Positions 23,409-32,864 of a stretch of 53,402 bases of DNA are shown here, piece by piece. The stretch's first letter is position 1, and every line of letters starts with the position of its first letter. Under the pieces are notes generated by a model. The model did no database searches and was not told the DNA's origin. It saw nothing but the letters and a program-made list of their open reading frames with translations. The translations under genes were made by a program, and so were the position numbers. This stretch comes from a virus: the IMG/VR virus record IMGVR_UViG_3300029267_000987, positions 1 through 53,402 of that record. One strand, written 5' to 3'.

Positions 23409-24038
23409 CTAACTCCCAAAGTATAATTGTAGATAATTCTGCCAGTAGTTTTGAGTAACAGAATCTATACGTGCGTGTTCATCTTGAGTCATCTGTTTAT
23501 CAGAGAATAGGAAGGGCCGTGGTGGTATAGTTGCACCTTCATCAGCTGTTCTAAGTGCAGACTCCCATTTCCCAGGTTGAGCTTCCCAAGCGAGAAAACC
23601 AACGTCAGACGCAAGACGAGTTCGAGGTCTAGTTTGAGCACCACCAGATAGAATCTTAGCCAAATCATATGTGACATTCTTACTATCTACTGCCATACGG
23701 GATGTCCCGAAGGAGAAGTAGGTATCAGCATACCGCCTGATAGCATATTTAGCAGCGGAATTGGTTAGAGAACGAAACAACGCACCAGACCTAACTAATG
23801 GCTGACTTCCATGCTTAACGTATTCACCAAGATAAGAATCATAGGATGTAGCCCAAGTTCTTTGTTTAGCCTGGTGACCACCAGAATATATCCTTTCGGA
23901 CATGATAGCCTCAAGAGTAACATTGACAGATTCGAAATAAGAACGTAATGCTTGTCCTCTAATTGAATCTGGGAGCTGTTCTATCTTTGCCATATACTCC
24001 CCTAACTCATCTTTCCTAACTACCAAAACTACTGTCAC
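23409..24038 (-). CDS. Neck / tail completion protein (HK97 gp10-like), 209 aa
   Basis: It opens with a helix of the gp10 family type (KIEQLPDSIRGQALRSYF), then RSGALFRSL and, near the end, IPPRPFLF, the order usual in gp10 or virion-morphogenesis proteins. GTG 24,038 keeps the family-like N-terminus; an ATG at 23,993 with GGGGAG is the alternative. It probably joins head and tail. Confidence 0.7.
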   Translation of the reverse strand: MTVVLVVRKDELGEYMAKIEQLPDSIRGQALRSYFESVNVTLEAIMSERIYSGGHQAKQRTWATSYDSYLGEYVKHGSQPLVRSGALFRSLTNSAAKYAIRRYADTYFSFGTSRMAVDSKNVTYDLAKILSGGAQTRPRTRLASDVGFLAWEAQPGKWESALRTADEGATIPPRPFLFSDKQMTQDEHARIDSVTQNYWQNYLQLYFGS

Positions 24039-24862
24039 CAGTCCACATCTCCATCTGCTTGTATGTTTTTCAGAATCTCCATAGCTTCATCTTTCAATTG
24101 GTTTATGTTAGTCATAAATTCTCCACCACCTGATATGGAGTAATCTATGAATCTCTGATAGCAGTCCTTCTTTACTCTATTGATTATAAATCTACGGACA
24201 TGCTCATAATCTGGAATGATTACATTATTCAGACGGCGAATCAACCAATCTATAACCTCATCTGTTCTATGTTTGATAAATTCGTTAATTACATCTTCTG
24301 TAACATAATCTGCATCATCAGGAAAGATAACTTCATCTTCTATCAATTGTTCCATATTCAGGTCTATATCGTTGAAGAGAACAAACTGAGGTATCATAGC
24401 TACTTTAAAAGCATCCTGATAGTCTATAATATCTGCTGAAGTTTGAGGATACATCTGGATTACGGCAAAACAGAGTTCACCATCTACTATATCTGTCTCT
24501 GTTCTAGTCATAGTCACTTTGATTGGGAACATCTCTCCAGCATCCATACTGAAAGTATCACCATCAGCTACCACGACACCATTGACAGTAACTACAACAG
24601 TCCATTCAGTAGATAGCTTACCAATCTTAATCTTAACTCCCATAGTATCAGATTCAGACTGGTCGTCATTAAATATCATACCATACATTGAGTAAGATTC
24701 AGGGCCAGTAATAGGTCTAGGCATCATCTTAGCAACAGTCTTACGCTCATCTAGCCTATGCCTATCTGTATTCTTCATAGACTGTGCATCCTCCTCAGAC
24801 ATCAGTCTCTGATAAACATGCCTACCTTTAGAGTCAATAACTATATTAGGTCTAGCAGTCAT
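24035..24862 (-). CDS. Probable head-tail connector, 275 aa
   Basis: Residues 60-150 look like a beta-rich immunoglobulin-like insert. Residues 180-245 form two helices (DEVIDWLIRRLNNVIIPD, FIINRVKKDCYQRFIDY) of the kind found in gp6-like connector proteins. Its place between fibre genes and the neck protein agrees. No diagnostic motif, so tentative. Confidence 0.5.
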   Translation of the reverse strand: MTARPNIVIDSKGRHVYQRLMSEEDAQSMKNTDRHRLDERKTVAKMMPRPITGPESYSMYGMIFNDDQSESDTMGVKIKIGKLSTEWTVVVTVNGVVVADGDTFSMDAGEMFPIKVTMTRTETDIVDGELCFAVIQMYPQTSADIIDYQDAFKVAMIPQFVLFNDIDLNMEQLIEDEVIFPDDADYVTEDVINEFIKHRTDEVIDWLIRRLNNVIIPDYEHVRRFIINRVKKDCYQRFIDYSISGGGEFMTNINQLKDEAMEILKNIQADGDVDW

Positions 24863-25207
24863 CTATTTGCCCCCATTCTTAATCATTATGTCTCTCATTT
24901 CTCTCAGATATTCATTTGACTTAGACTGTTCAGTAGCCATATTCTGAAAGCAATTAAGAGTAGCTTGATGATTTAGTTCCTGTTTGTTCTTGATAGTATA
25001 GACAGCAGATTTAGTTTCCTGCATATCTCTTGAAACTAGTTCTTCATGTGTAGTAGGTTGAGGCAACTTATTCTTATTACCATTAGCCTTAATACGGGTA
25101 TGTAATAGACCAATACCAATACCAGAGAGTTTATATAGTATCAGGATAGCAAAAGCCATACCTGCAAAGAAAGCTGCTTCAAATGCACCTACATCCATAC
25201 TAGTCAT
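24863..25207 (-). CDS. Membrane-anchored coiled-coil protein, 114 aa
   Basis: Residues 8-38 are a hydrophobic membrane segment (AAFFAGMAFAILILYKLSG), followed by a basic stretch and a helical, Gln-rich half. It could be a holin-like or anchoring protein; its position among tail genes also allows a role in virion egress or entry. Function not shown by motif. Confidence 0.6.
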   Translation of the reverse strand: MTSMDVGAFEAAFFAGMAFAILILYKLSGIGIGLLHTRIKANGNKNKLPQPTTHEELVSRDMQETKSAVYTIKNKQELNHQATLNCFQNMATEQSKSNEYLREMRDIMIKNGGK

Positions 25208-25544
25208 TCCTATGCTCCATCAGATACCTCCGCCTTCTTCTCCGCCCTTTCAAGGTCGCCATAATTGTAGCTTGAGAATCTTGTTCCGGCGATTCTTCTT
25301 CTGAGGTTTTTTTTTCTTTCTCTCTTTCCTTATCTGGTTCTTCTTCATCAGATGATTTCTCTTCCTGCTTCTCCTCTTCAACTAGTTTCTCTTCAGCGGG
25401 TTGTTCATCATCAGCAGACTCACCACTACCCCATTTAGCTAGGACAGCTTCAGCCTCCTCTTTATTGAGGGGCCAACTCAGACCCATGTGATTCTCTGGG
25501 TCTTTTTCCTTTATCTCTTTCCATAACTGAGAAATCGTTGGCAT
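25200..25544 (-). CDS. Acidic low-complexity protein, 114 aa
   Basis: The N-terminal 35 residues look globular (LWKEIKEKDPENHMGLSW). Residues 40-95 are almost all Glu, Asp, Lys and Ser, and the end is a six-Arg run, RRRRRR. It may be a short scaffold or charge-balancing adaptor. I chose ATG 25,544 over TTG 25,550. Confidence 0.6.
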   Translation of the reverse strand: MPTISQLWKEIKEKDPENHMGLSWPLNKEEAEAVLAKWGSGESADDEQPAEEKLVEEEKQEEKSSDEEEPDKEREKEKKTSEEESPEQDSQATIMATLKGRRRRRRYLMEHRND

Positions 25545-25546
25545 AT

Positions 25547-25690
25547 TCAAGCCTCCTTTTCTAGTTCAGCAATTCTCTTCTTAACCCTATCATATCCTCT
25601 ATCTTTCTTCTTCATCTTACTAAGCTGTTTGCGAAGAGTTTCAAGGGCACTCTGTTTATGTGGGTTCTTCAGTTTCTTTTTTTTAGCCAT
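25547..25690 (-). CDS. Small basic coiled-coil protein, 47 aa
   Basis: ATG 25,690 to TGA 25,549-25,547. It starts MAKKKKLKNPHKQS and continues as one amphipathic helix rich in Lys, Leu and Glu. It fills the gap between the fibre gene and the acidic protein, with GGTGATTGAG upstream of the start. The basic helix could pair with the acidic neighbour. Confidence 0.6.
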   Translation of the reverse strand: MAKKKKLKNPHKQSALETLRKQLSKMKKKDRGYDRVKKRIAELEKEA

Positions 25691-25691
25691 C

Positions 25692-27077
25692 TCAATCACC
25701 TATTGAAATCATAATATCTTTCAAGTCCTGTTCAGATAGTCCAGCTTTCTCTGCTATCGCTTTGACAGCTTTCCACATCTGGACTATGCATCCAATCTGT
25801 AATGCATTTATTTTAGCATGAGACATGAATATCGTGTTCTCATCTACTTCAGTATCTTTAGCTCTATTTAATTCTTCTTGTGAAATGTCTCTAATAATAT
25901 TCAATTCTTTAGCCCTTTTAATATGCTTACCCATAGCAGTTCTAGCATCATTATAATATTCCTTCCTCTTATCTAGATGGGTATTAAGAGCCTGAAGCAG
26001 ACCAATATCATCTTCTAAATCAAGTGTTCCATATGTTCCATTTGTATTCTCTATATCTCCATCACCATATATCTGGCAAACAGTTCCACCACCACTGAGA
26101 AATTCAACCAATGCTTCTGAAGCTCCAACACTCGTCCAACTGGTTCCACCATTCGATTTTCTTCCACGGATTATAATTGGTGCATGAGTAGAATCTGGTG
26201 ATTCTGTATAACCTTCGAGCAAAAGGCCTGCGCCATTGCTCTCACCATATCCAGCAATATCCATCCCGGTAGACCCATTGACCTTTATAGAGCAGAAAGT
26301 ATCTTCCTCGTCTAAATCTGTAAATGGATGGGATATGTCCGTATTCTTCAGAGCGATGATATTCTCAAAGTCATCTCCCTGATTCAGACAGAGACCACCA
26401 TCCCCAACATCCGGGGCATCTTCATTAGTGGATATACGAGCGTTACCCCAGAATCGAGTCTTTTTGCCACCTACTCTGTTGGATAGGTGTAGGACACAAT
26501 CATCATCCTGCAAATTTTGTGTTCCTGTTCCAGATTTACGATAGCCTTCGATTGCGACGGTTCCTAGAGGGCCAGAGTCAGTATCAACATATCCTCTAAT
26601 TACTACGCCACTTTTAACATCTTCAGTTAGACCTTCGATAAGTAGACCGCCTGAAGCACCATCTACCTTAGAGAATTGTCCATAAGTATCAGTTTCGGCA
26701 ATATCAGTTATACCATGAGCTACATCTGAACTCTTCAGAGTCTCAATCAGGCCATCGCCATCACCTTGATTTAGACAGAGACCACCTTTGCCTACATCTG
26801 GTGACTGCTCATTGCCTGTTGCTAATATATCATTAGCATCAGCAAGATACCAGACCTCTCCAGTTTCTGTGAAAGGGGAGCTACCAAATCCTCCCCATGA
26901 TGAACCGTTATAAAATCTAGGTTTATTATCTGTTGTATTGAAATAGACCATACCCTCTTGAGGATTCCCCGTTCCATCATGATTACTATCATACTTCTGA
27001 TTTCTGATAAACGTAAGGCAGTTAGCATCATTTGTATGCTCACCCATATAATTATGTTGTCCGTATGGCTCTTTCAT
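25692..27077 (-). CDS. Fibre / adhesin protein, 461 aa
   Basis: Residues 1-60 (PYGQHNYMG, then IRNQKYDSN and GMVYFNTTDNKPRFYNG) closely match the N-terminus of the next fibre gene, so both probably attach at the same place. The centre has repeated beta units containing GDGGLCLNQGD-like segments, three times, as in trimeric fibres. The C-terminus is helical and charged, with residues about 375-440 resembling a coiled stem or chaperone-type end. GAGGTG precedes the ATG. Confidence 0.7.
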   Translation of the reverse strand: MKEPYGQHNYMGEHTNDANCLTFIRNQKYDSNHDGTGNPQEGMVYFNTTDNKPRFYNGSSWGGFGSSPFTETGEVWYLADANDILATGNEQSPDVGKGGLCLNQGDGDGLIETLKSSDVAHGITDIAETDTYGQFSKVDGASGGLLIEGLTEDVKSGVVIRGYVDTDSGPLGTVAIEGYRKSGTGTQNLQDDDCVLHLSNRVGGKKTRFWGNARISTNEDAPDVGDGGLCLNQGDDFENIIALKNTDISHPFTDLDEEDTFCSIKVNGSTGMDIAGYGESNGAGLLLEGYTESPDSTHAPIIIRGRKSNGGTSWTSVGASEALVEFLSGGGTVCQIYGDGDIENTNGTYGTLDLEDDIGLLQALNTHLDKRKEYYNDARTAMGKHIKRAKELNIIRDISQEELNRAKDTEVDENTIFMSHAKINALQIGCIVQMWKAVKAIAEKAGLSEQDLKDIMISIGD

Positions 27078-27137
27078 TTCTACACCTCTAAAAATAGATA
27101 TGGGGCTGATAGATTATACCAGCCCCGATATTAGTAT

Positions 27138-28451
27138 CTAACAGACCACCCAACCGTCATTGTTCCCGTCTGAATTCACATACAGGATGTTGTTGGTCGT
27201 ATCTAGGTAGGTATCGCCCTGATTACCTGCCTGATTGCCATTAGGCGTTCCAGCTCCGGTATAGAACTCCTTATGGATAGATACATCTCCAACGTGGGTA
27301 TCCAAAGCAGTTAGGGCATCCTCTACATTTGTGGCATTGCCCAGATTGGACTTGGTATCTGTTCCGATAAGAGACGCACCTTCACTTCCACCAGTTGTTG
27401 AACCCAACTCTGTTTCAGTGTAGTATATATCGTCATGCTTATGTATAGAACAGTCGTTCCCATCTGTCAAGTCTGTATGCTGAGAACTTGTCAGATGATA
27501 GTATTCATCTGTAGTTCCACCTTGTAGGCCAGATGTATTATTATGGGAAATAGTAGAACCAAACTTTACCCAATTAGACCCATTGAAAACGTAGAGAACA
27601 TTCTCATCCTCTACCCAACAGGCAAAACCCTCATCTGGTGTCTCAAAGTCCCAGTCAGCAGGGTCGCCCTGGTCATCTATACAGATGGCTATGTCATTAA
27701 CAGCTCCACCAGACCAGTCACCACCAGTCCCTGCTACGATGTATCTGTTCCCAATCGTAGGAGATGGAGCAGTAACTAGGTCTTTGTCAAGAACAGAATC
27801 TTGCCAATCCAGACCTTGGATTAGACCATCAACATAGTCCTTAGTAGTTGCATCTGAACCAGCTGAAGGGGCGTTCAAACCAGTAACCGTCCCAGCGGAG
27901 TTCATGTCTATGTCTCCAGCCAGAACATTACTCTCTGTCCTAGCTTCCTCTAGTGTCACAGAATGAGGATTACCAGATGTTGTCCCAACGTGTGTATCAC
28001 ACGCTGTCAGAGCATCTTCAATGTTAGTTGCATTACCTAGATTCGCTTTTGTGTCTGTACCTATCAATGAGGCTCCTTCAGACCCACCTGTTGTAGAACC
28101 CAATTCCGTCTCTGTATAGTATATATCATCGTGCTTATGGATAGAGCAATCGCCACCATCCGTAAGGTCGATATGTTGGGCTGAAGTAAGATGGTAATAC
28201 TCGTCTGTTGTCCCACCTTGTAGACCAGACAGGTCGTTGTGTGCCCCACCAACAGCAGAAGTCCAAGCTCCATTCTCATAGACTTTCAGCTTATTAGCAG
28301 AGCTATCGTAGAATGTCATACCATTCTCAGGATTTCCTGACCCATCCTTGTTAGAATCAAACTTCTGATTTCTAATCCAAGTCAGAGCGGCGGATTCTCC
28401 AGCATGACTACCCATGTAGTTATGTTGTCCATATGGTGCATTTAGTGTCAT
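27138..28451 (-). CDS. Fibre protein with a duplicated tail repeat, 437 aa
   Basis: It shares its first 60 residues with the neighbouring fibre gene. Two long repeats of about 76 residues, each starting GGTTDEYYHLTS and including SIHKHDDIYYTETELGS, flank a central GFACWVEDENVLYVFNG unit. YYHLT repeats are common in viral tail fibres. The C-terminus has a PNGNQAGNQGDTYLD motif of the collar type. ATG 28,451 has AAGGTG upstream; an in-frame GTG lies at 28,457. Confidence 0.75.
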   Translation of the reverse strand: MTLNAPYGQHNYMGSHAGESAALTWIRNQKFDSNKDGSGNPENGMTFYDSSANKLKVYENGAWTSAVGGAHNDLSGLQGGTTDEYYHLTSAQHIDLTDGGDCSIHKHDDIYYTETELGSTTGGSEGASLIGTDTKANLGNATNIEDALTACDTHVGTTSGNPHSVTLEEARTESNVLAGDIDMNSAGTVTGLNAPSAGSDATTKDYVDGLIQGLDWQDSVLDKDLVTAPSPTIGNRYIVAGTGGDWSGGAVNDIAICIDDQGDPADWDFETPDEGFACWVEDENVLYVFNGSNWVKFGSTISHNNTSGLQGGTTDEYYHLTSSQHTDLTDGNDCSIHKHDDIYYTETELGSTTGGSEGASLIGTDTKSNLGNATNVEDALTALDTHVGDVSIHKEFYTGAGTPNGNQAGNQGDTYLDTTNNILYVNSDGNNDGWVVC

Positions 28452-28464
28452 TTTCACACCTTCT

Positions 28465-28770
28465 CTAAATTACATTCCAACTAGTTCCAGCTGGATTTGA
28501 AACGCAAATATATAATATTCCAGTAGCAGTATCTTGGTATTTCTGACCATAAGCTCCAGCCACAACACCATTAGGATTACCTACGCCAGAGAGCATAGGT
28601 AGTAAAGCTCCTCCAATTGATTCAGCCACGTATCTAGTCAGAGCCATCAATGATGCTGTATCAGGTGCAATAGATGAAACATCTTCCTTATTACCTACAA
28701 CATCTCGACTACGGCCATTAGCTTCACTATCTGGTGCAGGGACTAACGGCCCTGTTGGATTATCTGTCAC
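28465..28770 (-). CDS. Small tail-fibre-associated protein, 101 aa
   Basis: Residues 15-50 carry RDVVGNKEDVSS followed by SLMALTRYVAESI, a docking motif also found in the proteins at 29,388-30,326 and 31,009-32,859. The C-terminus (GAYGQKYQDTATGILYICV) matches the short collar-type unit at the end of the 27,138 fibre. Probably a fibre adaptor. Confidence 0.65.
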   Translation of the reverse strand: MTDNPTGPLVPAPDSEANGRSRDVVGNKEDVSSIAPDTASLMALTRYVAESIGGALLPMLSGVGNPNGVVAGAYGQKYQDTATGILYICVSNPAGTSWNVI

Positions 28771-29021
28771 TGGAAAGCCTCCACTATTAGGTCTAACTTA
28801 TCTTTATCATCTTGTGATAACTCCTCTTCCCAAGCAATTGTCAGAGTTCCTGGGTAATTGCCACCGTGAGGAAATGGCTCAGGAATCTTAAATGGTCCAG
28901 CGTCATACCTAGACCATATTACATCCCTATTCGTCATCTCAGAGTTACCGATAGCAGATTCAATATCATTTAAATCCACATCGTCGCCATCGAAATCATG
29001 ATAAGCATATTCAATAGTCAT
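28767..29021 (-). CDS. Hypothetical protein, 84 aa
   Basis: Small acidic beta-rich protein. The ATG at 29,021 overlaps the previous stop (TAATG) and follows GGAGGAG; an upstream ATG at 29,039 lies inside that ribosome-binding region. It lies in the fibre block, so probably a virion or fibre assembly factor. Confidence 0.6.
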   Translation of the reverse strand: MTIEYAYHDFDGDDVDLNDIESAIGNSEMTNRDVIWSRYDAGPFKIPEPFPHGGNYPGTLTIAWEEELSQDDKDKLDLIVEAFQ

Positions 29022-29404
29022 TACATCTCCTCCACGCATACTGTTGACATACTAACACCAAAACTCCCACCAGACGCAGATTTATATAATAAATCTACTG
29101 TCAGAGTTAATGGAGATGTCAGAACAAACCGTATACATCCTGAACATATCTGAGTAGTAGATACTGTTATTGCTTGCTCTCTACTCTGCAACAATGGAGA
29201 ACCAGAGAAGCCTAATGCTATGTCTCCCTGCGTCCCACCAGCTGGTGCTAGAAACTGTGTAGAGAAAGACATACAATATGTGCCTGGTTTTAGGGTTACA
29301 GGAATACTTGCTTTTGTCTGCCAGGATGTAGATGTGGTGTATGATGGTGGGTAGGATTCTGCGTGTTTTTTATATGGTTTGATGTATTCAATAATATCTG
29401 TCAC
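29021..29404 (-). CDS. Beta-sandwich virion protein, 127 aa
   Basis: GTG 29,404 is preserved 7 bases after GGAGGAG, a better start than ATG 29,443. The sequence is rich in Ser and Thr with alternating strands, like a small carbohydrate-binding or adhesin domain. No family recognised. Confidence 0.6.
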   Translation of the reverse strand: MTDIIEYIKPYKKHAESYPPSYTTSTSWQTKASIPVTLKPGTYCMSFSTQFLAPAGGTQGDIALGFSGSPLLQSREQAITVSTTQICSGCIRFVLTSPLTLTVDLLYKSASGGSFGVSMSTVCVEEM

Positions 29405-30326
29405 GTGTGCTCTCCTCCTGAGTCCAAACTCTGATTTGTCCAAATTCTATTGATGATACACCACCAGTGGACAGGTTATAGAATTGTATTATCTGAGTAT
29501 CTACTGGAACCTCTGCAAGAGCAGGGCTAAATTCTCGGACTAGAACTTCATCTATCCAGAATCTAATCATAATCCGCATATCACCTGTATCATCTTCGTA
29601 ATGTGTGCTGATTCGTAACTTATGTAGATTAGGAGTTCCAGATATAGCATGGTCTGCCTGGTCTACTGTTGAACCATTAGCTCGAACAATAGACCTAACT
29701 CCAGTAGGTATAGGTGTGAATCCTATTAGATTATCAGATATGGAGGTAGCAGTATTTAATTCAGACCATCCCCAGAATGAATTACCTGCCTGGAGTAGTG
29801 CCTGAGAGCTAAGTATTACACTAAATTCAAGATTAACCTGTTGGAACATATGTCTAAGTGCAGATAGACTAGGTGTAGCGATATTTAATCCACACTGCCA
29901 CCATTTCTGTTTAGAGTAAAATCTAACATTTTCTCCGTTATCCAGGTCTAGATGAACAAATATTAGACCAGCTCCACTATCCTTATAGATTACTCCTGTT
30001 TTAGTTACAATCCATCTCTCATCGGTGACAATATTATCAGAATCATCCCACTTCTGCCACCCTTCAAACATAAAGGTTCGGGGCAATTCTTGTTTCTCAA
30101 TATGTCTAATCATATCAATTAGACCTTTATTATAACGCATAAGTGAATAATCATCAGATGTTAGATATACAGACGTATCTTCTTTGTTACCTACAACGTC
30201 TGATACATATGAATTATTTAAAGCATCAGCAGGAGGGGCATCTAACCTATCCATTATTTCATCTGCTTTAGCATCAACTATCCCAAGCAGTGATAGAATG
30301 TCTCTAAACTTCTTCTTAAAGTCCAT
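29388..30326 (-). CDS. Adhesin with fibre docking motif and lectin-like domain, 312 aa
   Basis: The N-terminus is helical, then SDVVGNKEDTSVYL (the docking motif, about 42-55). Residues 95-300 look like a concanavalin/laminin-G type sandwich (GLNIATPSLSALRHMFQQ...; MRIMIRFWIDEVLVREF). Probably binds host surface sugars. It overlaps the next gene by 17 bases. Confidence 0.65.
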   Translation of the reverse strand: MDFKKKFRDILSLLGIVDAKADEIMDRLDAPPADALNNSYVSDVVGNKEDTSVYLTSDDYSLMRYNKGLIDMIRHIEKQELPRTFMFEGWQKWDDSDNIVTDERWIVTKTGVIYKDSGAGLIFVHLDLDNGENVRFYSKQKWWQCGLNIATPSLSALRHMFQQVNLEFSVILSSQALLQAGNSFWGWSELNTATSISDNLIGFTPIPTGVRSIVRANGSTVDQADHAISGTPNLHKLRISTHYEDDTGDMRIMIRFWIDEVLVREFSPALAEVPVDTQIIQFYNLSTGGVSSIEFGQIRVWTQEESTRDRYY

Positions 30327-31009
30327 TAGAATGCCTCCAGATAGTTTATCTCATTGTCATAGAATCGACTATGTTCATCTAGACTCAAAGCTCTCTGCCA
30401 GATACGAGGAAGGGTTTCATATCCCTGATAACCATCAATACCTAGACGACCACCAATGTGGAATGAGGACTGGGTAGGTGCAGAAGCTGGTAGATGTGTT
30501 GGACTCAGCTGTAATCCCAACTCAGTCTTATCATAAAATATCTTACAATTCCCAGCAGAATCTATTGATATAGTTAGAAGATGCCAAACATCATCACCAT
30601 ATGGGACTGGAACGGAGAGAGTCTGTTGGATAACTGCTCCCTGATGAGTCTCATACCCTATCTCACCAAGAGCAGTTAGGAATACTCTTATTCCCCCAAC
30701 ACCGTTATTAAGTCTATCAAACATGTTAATATTCTGAAGAAGAAAGGTCTGCATCCATATCTGTAAGGTATAATTGACACCTGTATAATCTGGAGCAGGT
30801 TTATCTACACCTATATCAACTACCCCACTAAATATGCCTGGATGAAACAGAACATAGTTGCCTGTTTCTCTTCTAGTCCACACACAATTATTTACTCGAC
30901 CATCTCTACTATATTTAGTCCTGCCATGAATCCTATCCTGATTCTCTACATATGGCATATCCATTAAGCACTCAGAGTAGATTTGGTCTTCCAGATACGA
31001 CATTCCCAT
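30326..31009 (-). CDS. Laminin-G/concanavalin-like adhesin, 227 aa
   Basis: A single sandwich domain: VNYTLQIWMQTFLLQN, WHLLTISIDSAGNCKIFYD and FHIGGRLG are typical LamG-type strands (the HLLTISID strand with a following FYD). Function would be glycan binding. It is coupled on both sides by TAATG-type overlaps. Confidence 0.7.
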   Translation of the reverse strand: MGMSYLEDQIYSECLMDMPYVENQDRIHGRTKYSRDGRVNNCVWTRRETGNYVLFHPGIFSGVVDIGVDKPAPDYTGVNYTLQIWMQTFLLQNINMFDRLNNGVGGIRVFLTALGEIGYETHQGAVIQQTLSVPVPYGDDVWHLLTISIDSAGNCKIFYDKTELGLQLSPTHLPASAPTQSSFHIGGRLGIDGYQGYETLPRIWQRALSLDEHSRFYDNEINYLEAF

Positions 31010-32859
31010 TAGACTCCCTCCTTCGCAATGACTTGAATCTTAAACTGTATTGGTGGGGTGTAGCTAGTTGATGAGGCAGTTTGGTTAAACGTTAGACGAA
31101 TTCCAAATCTATTGGGGGTAAGTAACCATTCAATAACTTCATCCCCGTTATCTAATCCACCCTTTAAATCATCATATTGTTCAAAATCAGATTGAACCCA
31201 TACAGAAGTATCATCAACCTGCACCTCTTCAGTGAGAGTTATAGTATCTCCAACTGCCATATTAGATACAGTTACACGAACTAGAATCGGGTCTTTCATC
31301 TTCGTTTGCTCATTAGTATACAAGATATGGTCTGATGCATCTTCTGGAAGAACAGAAAATCCAAACTCTTTCATTATCAATTCTGAATTAATCTTGTCAT
31401 TTATATTAGTAATAGAAAATGTTCTATCTAATAATTCATCAACGTTGTCATCTATTACATCTATCTTACCATCAATAGTAGTAATATCTGCCTGGATAGC
31501 ATCAACCTTAGAATCTACAACTGCTATGTCTGCGATTATCGTCACAGTATTGGCTAATATATCATCTACTACAAGGTCTAGTCTACCACCATCAGACCAC
31601 CAAGTCCACAGGTCGTTTAGCTCAATCTCCATAGCATCAATATCTACTTGAAGAGCGTCTATCTTCCCATCTATAACTGTAACATCAGCTTGTAGATTAT
31701 CTATCTTAATATCTATAACTGAGACAGCTGATATGAGAGCAGCAGTGTTAGCAAGAGTCTGGTCAAGTATCAAGTCTAGGCGCCCACCATCTGCTAAGTC
31801 TTGAAGTATATTACCAAGACCAACAACCATGAATAGATTCTGTTCAGGCAGATTAACAGTTTTACCATTAGCGAACTCAACAGAGGCTCCTTCAAAATGA
31901 AGCCAAGCTAAATCTCCTATATTCCAACCAGAAGGTGGGAAGTTATATGCATAGAAGATTCTATCATTAGCTGGACTGACAGAACTTGGGCCAGAGATAA
32001 CACTAAGCCAAGTAACATCTATTCCTTGTCTGTATCGGTAAACGTCACACGTGCCTGGTGTAACTGAAACTATTCCACCAATACCATCTACTAAATCCCA
32101 TATAGAGAAACCAAAGTTAGTAGACGGCATCCCGGGAGTAGGGTAATTTAGAACAGGATTTTCCTTACCTAACATCCCGTTCCGCAGATGTTGAACAAGA
32201 ACCTCAATATCATTACAGGTGGCTAGGATGTCATCTAGAAGGTTGTCAATACGGCCACCATCTTCCAGATACGAATTCGTCTCATTAGTAACGGTCTCGA
32301 TGGTATCAATCTGAGTAGAAATGTCACCCAAGTCTGTAAGGAGACAGGTCTGTGGAATTTGTAGTATATCATAAGTATTAATCCCAATAGTTGCAGTAGA
32401 CTTAGTATTCTCTATAACCTTAACAGTATCATCTTCCTGCCAACTAACAGAGGTCAAGTCTATAATATAATAGAGAACACCATCCTCTTTCAGAAGAGTT
32501 ACACCAGCAGAGATTGTGGTTTCTACTCCAGCACGTATACGGATAACATCAATAGTCCCTGCTGTCAAAGAACCAGATGGGATGGGATTCTGGGTCTGCC
32601 GATTAAGGACAGAGACAGCATAGACTATTGATGCGTTTACGTAGGAGAACTCAGGCATTTCAGTAGCTTGGACTAACGCTGCGGTAGATGAACCACCAAG
32701 TAAAACAATAATCTCTCTAAGTAAAGATATCGCAGACGCAGTAGGTGTAGCAGTTGCAATATCCTGCTTATTACCTAACGCATCTCTCATTCGGGTGTTT
32801 CCCTGATAGTTTGGGACAGCTATCTTAGGTCCCTCAGGAAAATCAGACCCATCTGACAT
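31009..32859 (-). CDS. Long tail-fibre stem protein, 616 aa
   Basis: The docking motif RDALGNKQDIAT is near residue 25. The centre (about 360-490) holds repeated DGGRLDLIVDxILA units alternating with IDAIQADVTTIDGKID-type coiled coils, a pattern common in phage tail proteins. The C-terminal 120 residues form a beta domain. Together this suggests a trimeric fibre stem bearing an end domain. Confidence 0.7.
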   Translation of the reverse strand: MSDGSDFPEGPKIAVPNYQGNTRMRDALGNKQDIATATPTASAISLLREIIVLLGGSSTAALVQATEMPEFSYVNASIVYAVSVLNRQTQNPIPSGSLTAGTIDVIRIRAGVETTISAGVTLLKEDGVLYYIIDLTSVSWQEDDTVKVIENTKSTATIGINTYDILQIPQTCLLTDLGDISTQIDTIETVTNETNSYLEDGGRIDNLLDDILATCNDIEVLVQHLRNGMLGKENPVLNYPTPGMPSTNFGFSIWDLVDGIGGIVSVTPGTCDVYRYRQGIDVTWLSVISGPSSVSPANDRIFYAYNFPPSGWNIGDLAWLHFEGASVEFANGKTVNLPEQNLFMVVGLGNILQDLADGGRLDLILDQTLANTAALISAVSVIDIKIDNLQADVTVIDGKIDALQVDIDAMEIELNDLWTWWSDGGRLDLVVDDILANTVTIIADIAVVDSKVDAIQADITTIDGKIDVIDDNVDELLDRTFSITNINDKINSELIMKEFGFSVLPEDASDHILYTNEQTKMKDPILVRVTVSNMAVGDTITLTEEVQVDDTSVWVQSDFEQYDDLKGGLDNGDEVIEWLLTPNRFGIRLTFNQTASSTSYTPPIQFKIQVIAKEGV

Positions 32860-32864
32860 ACTAA

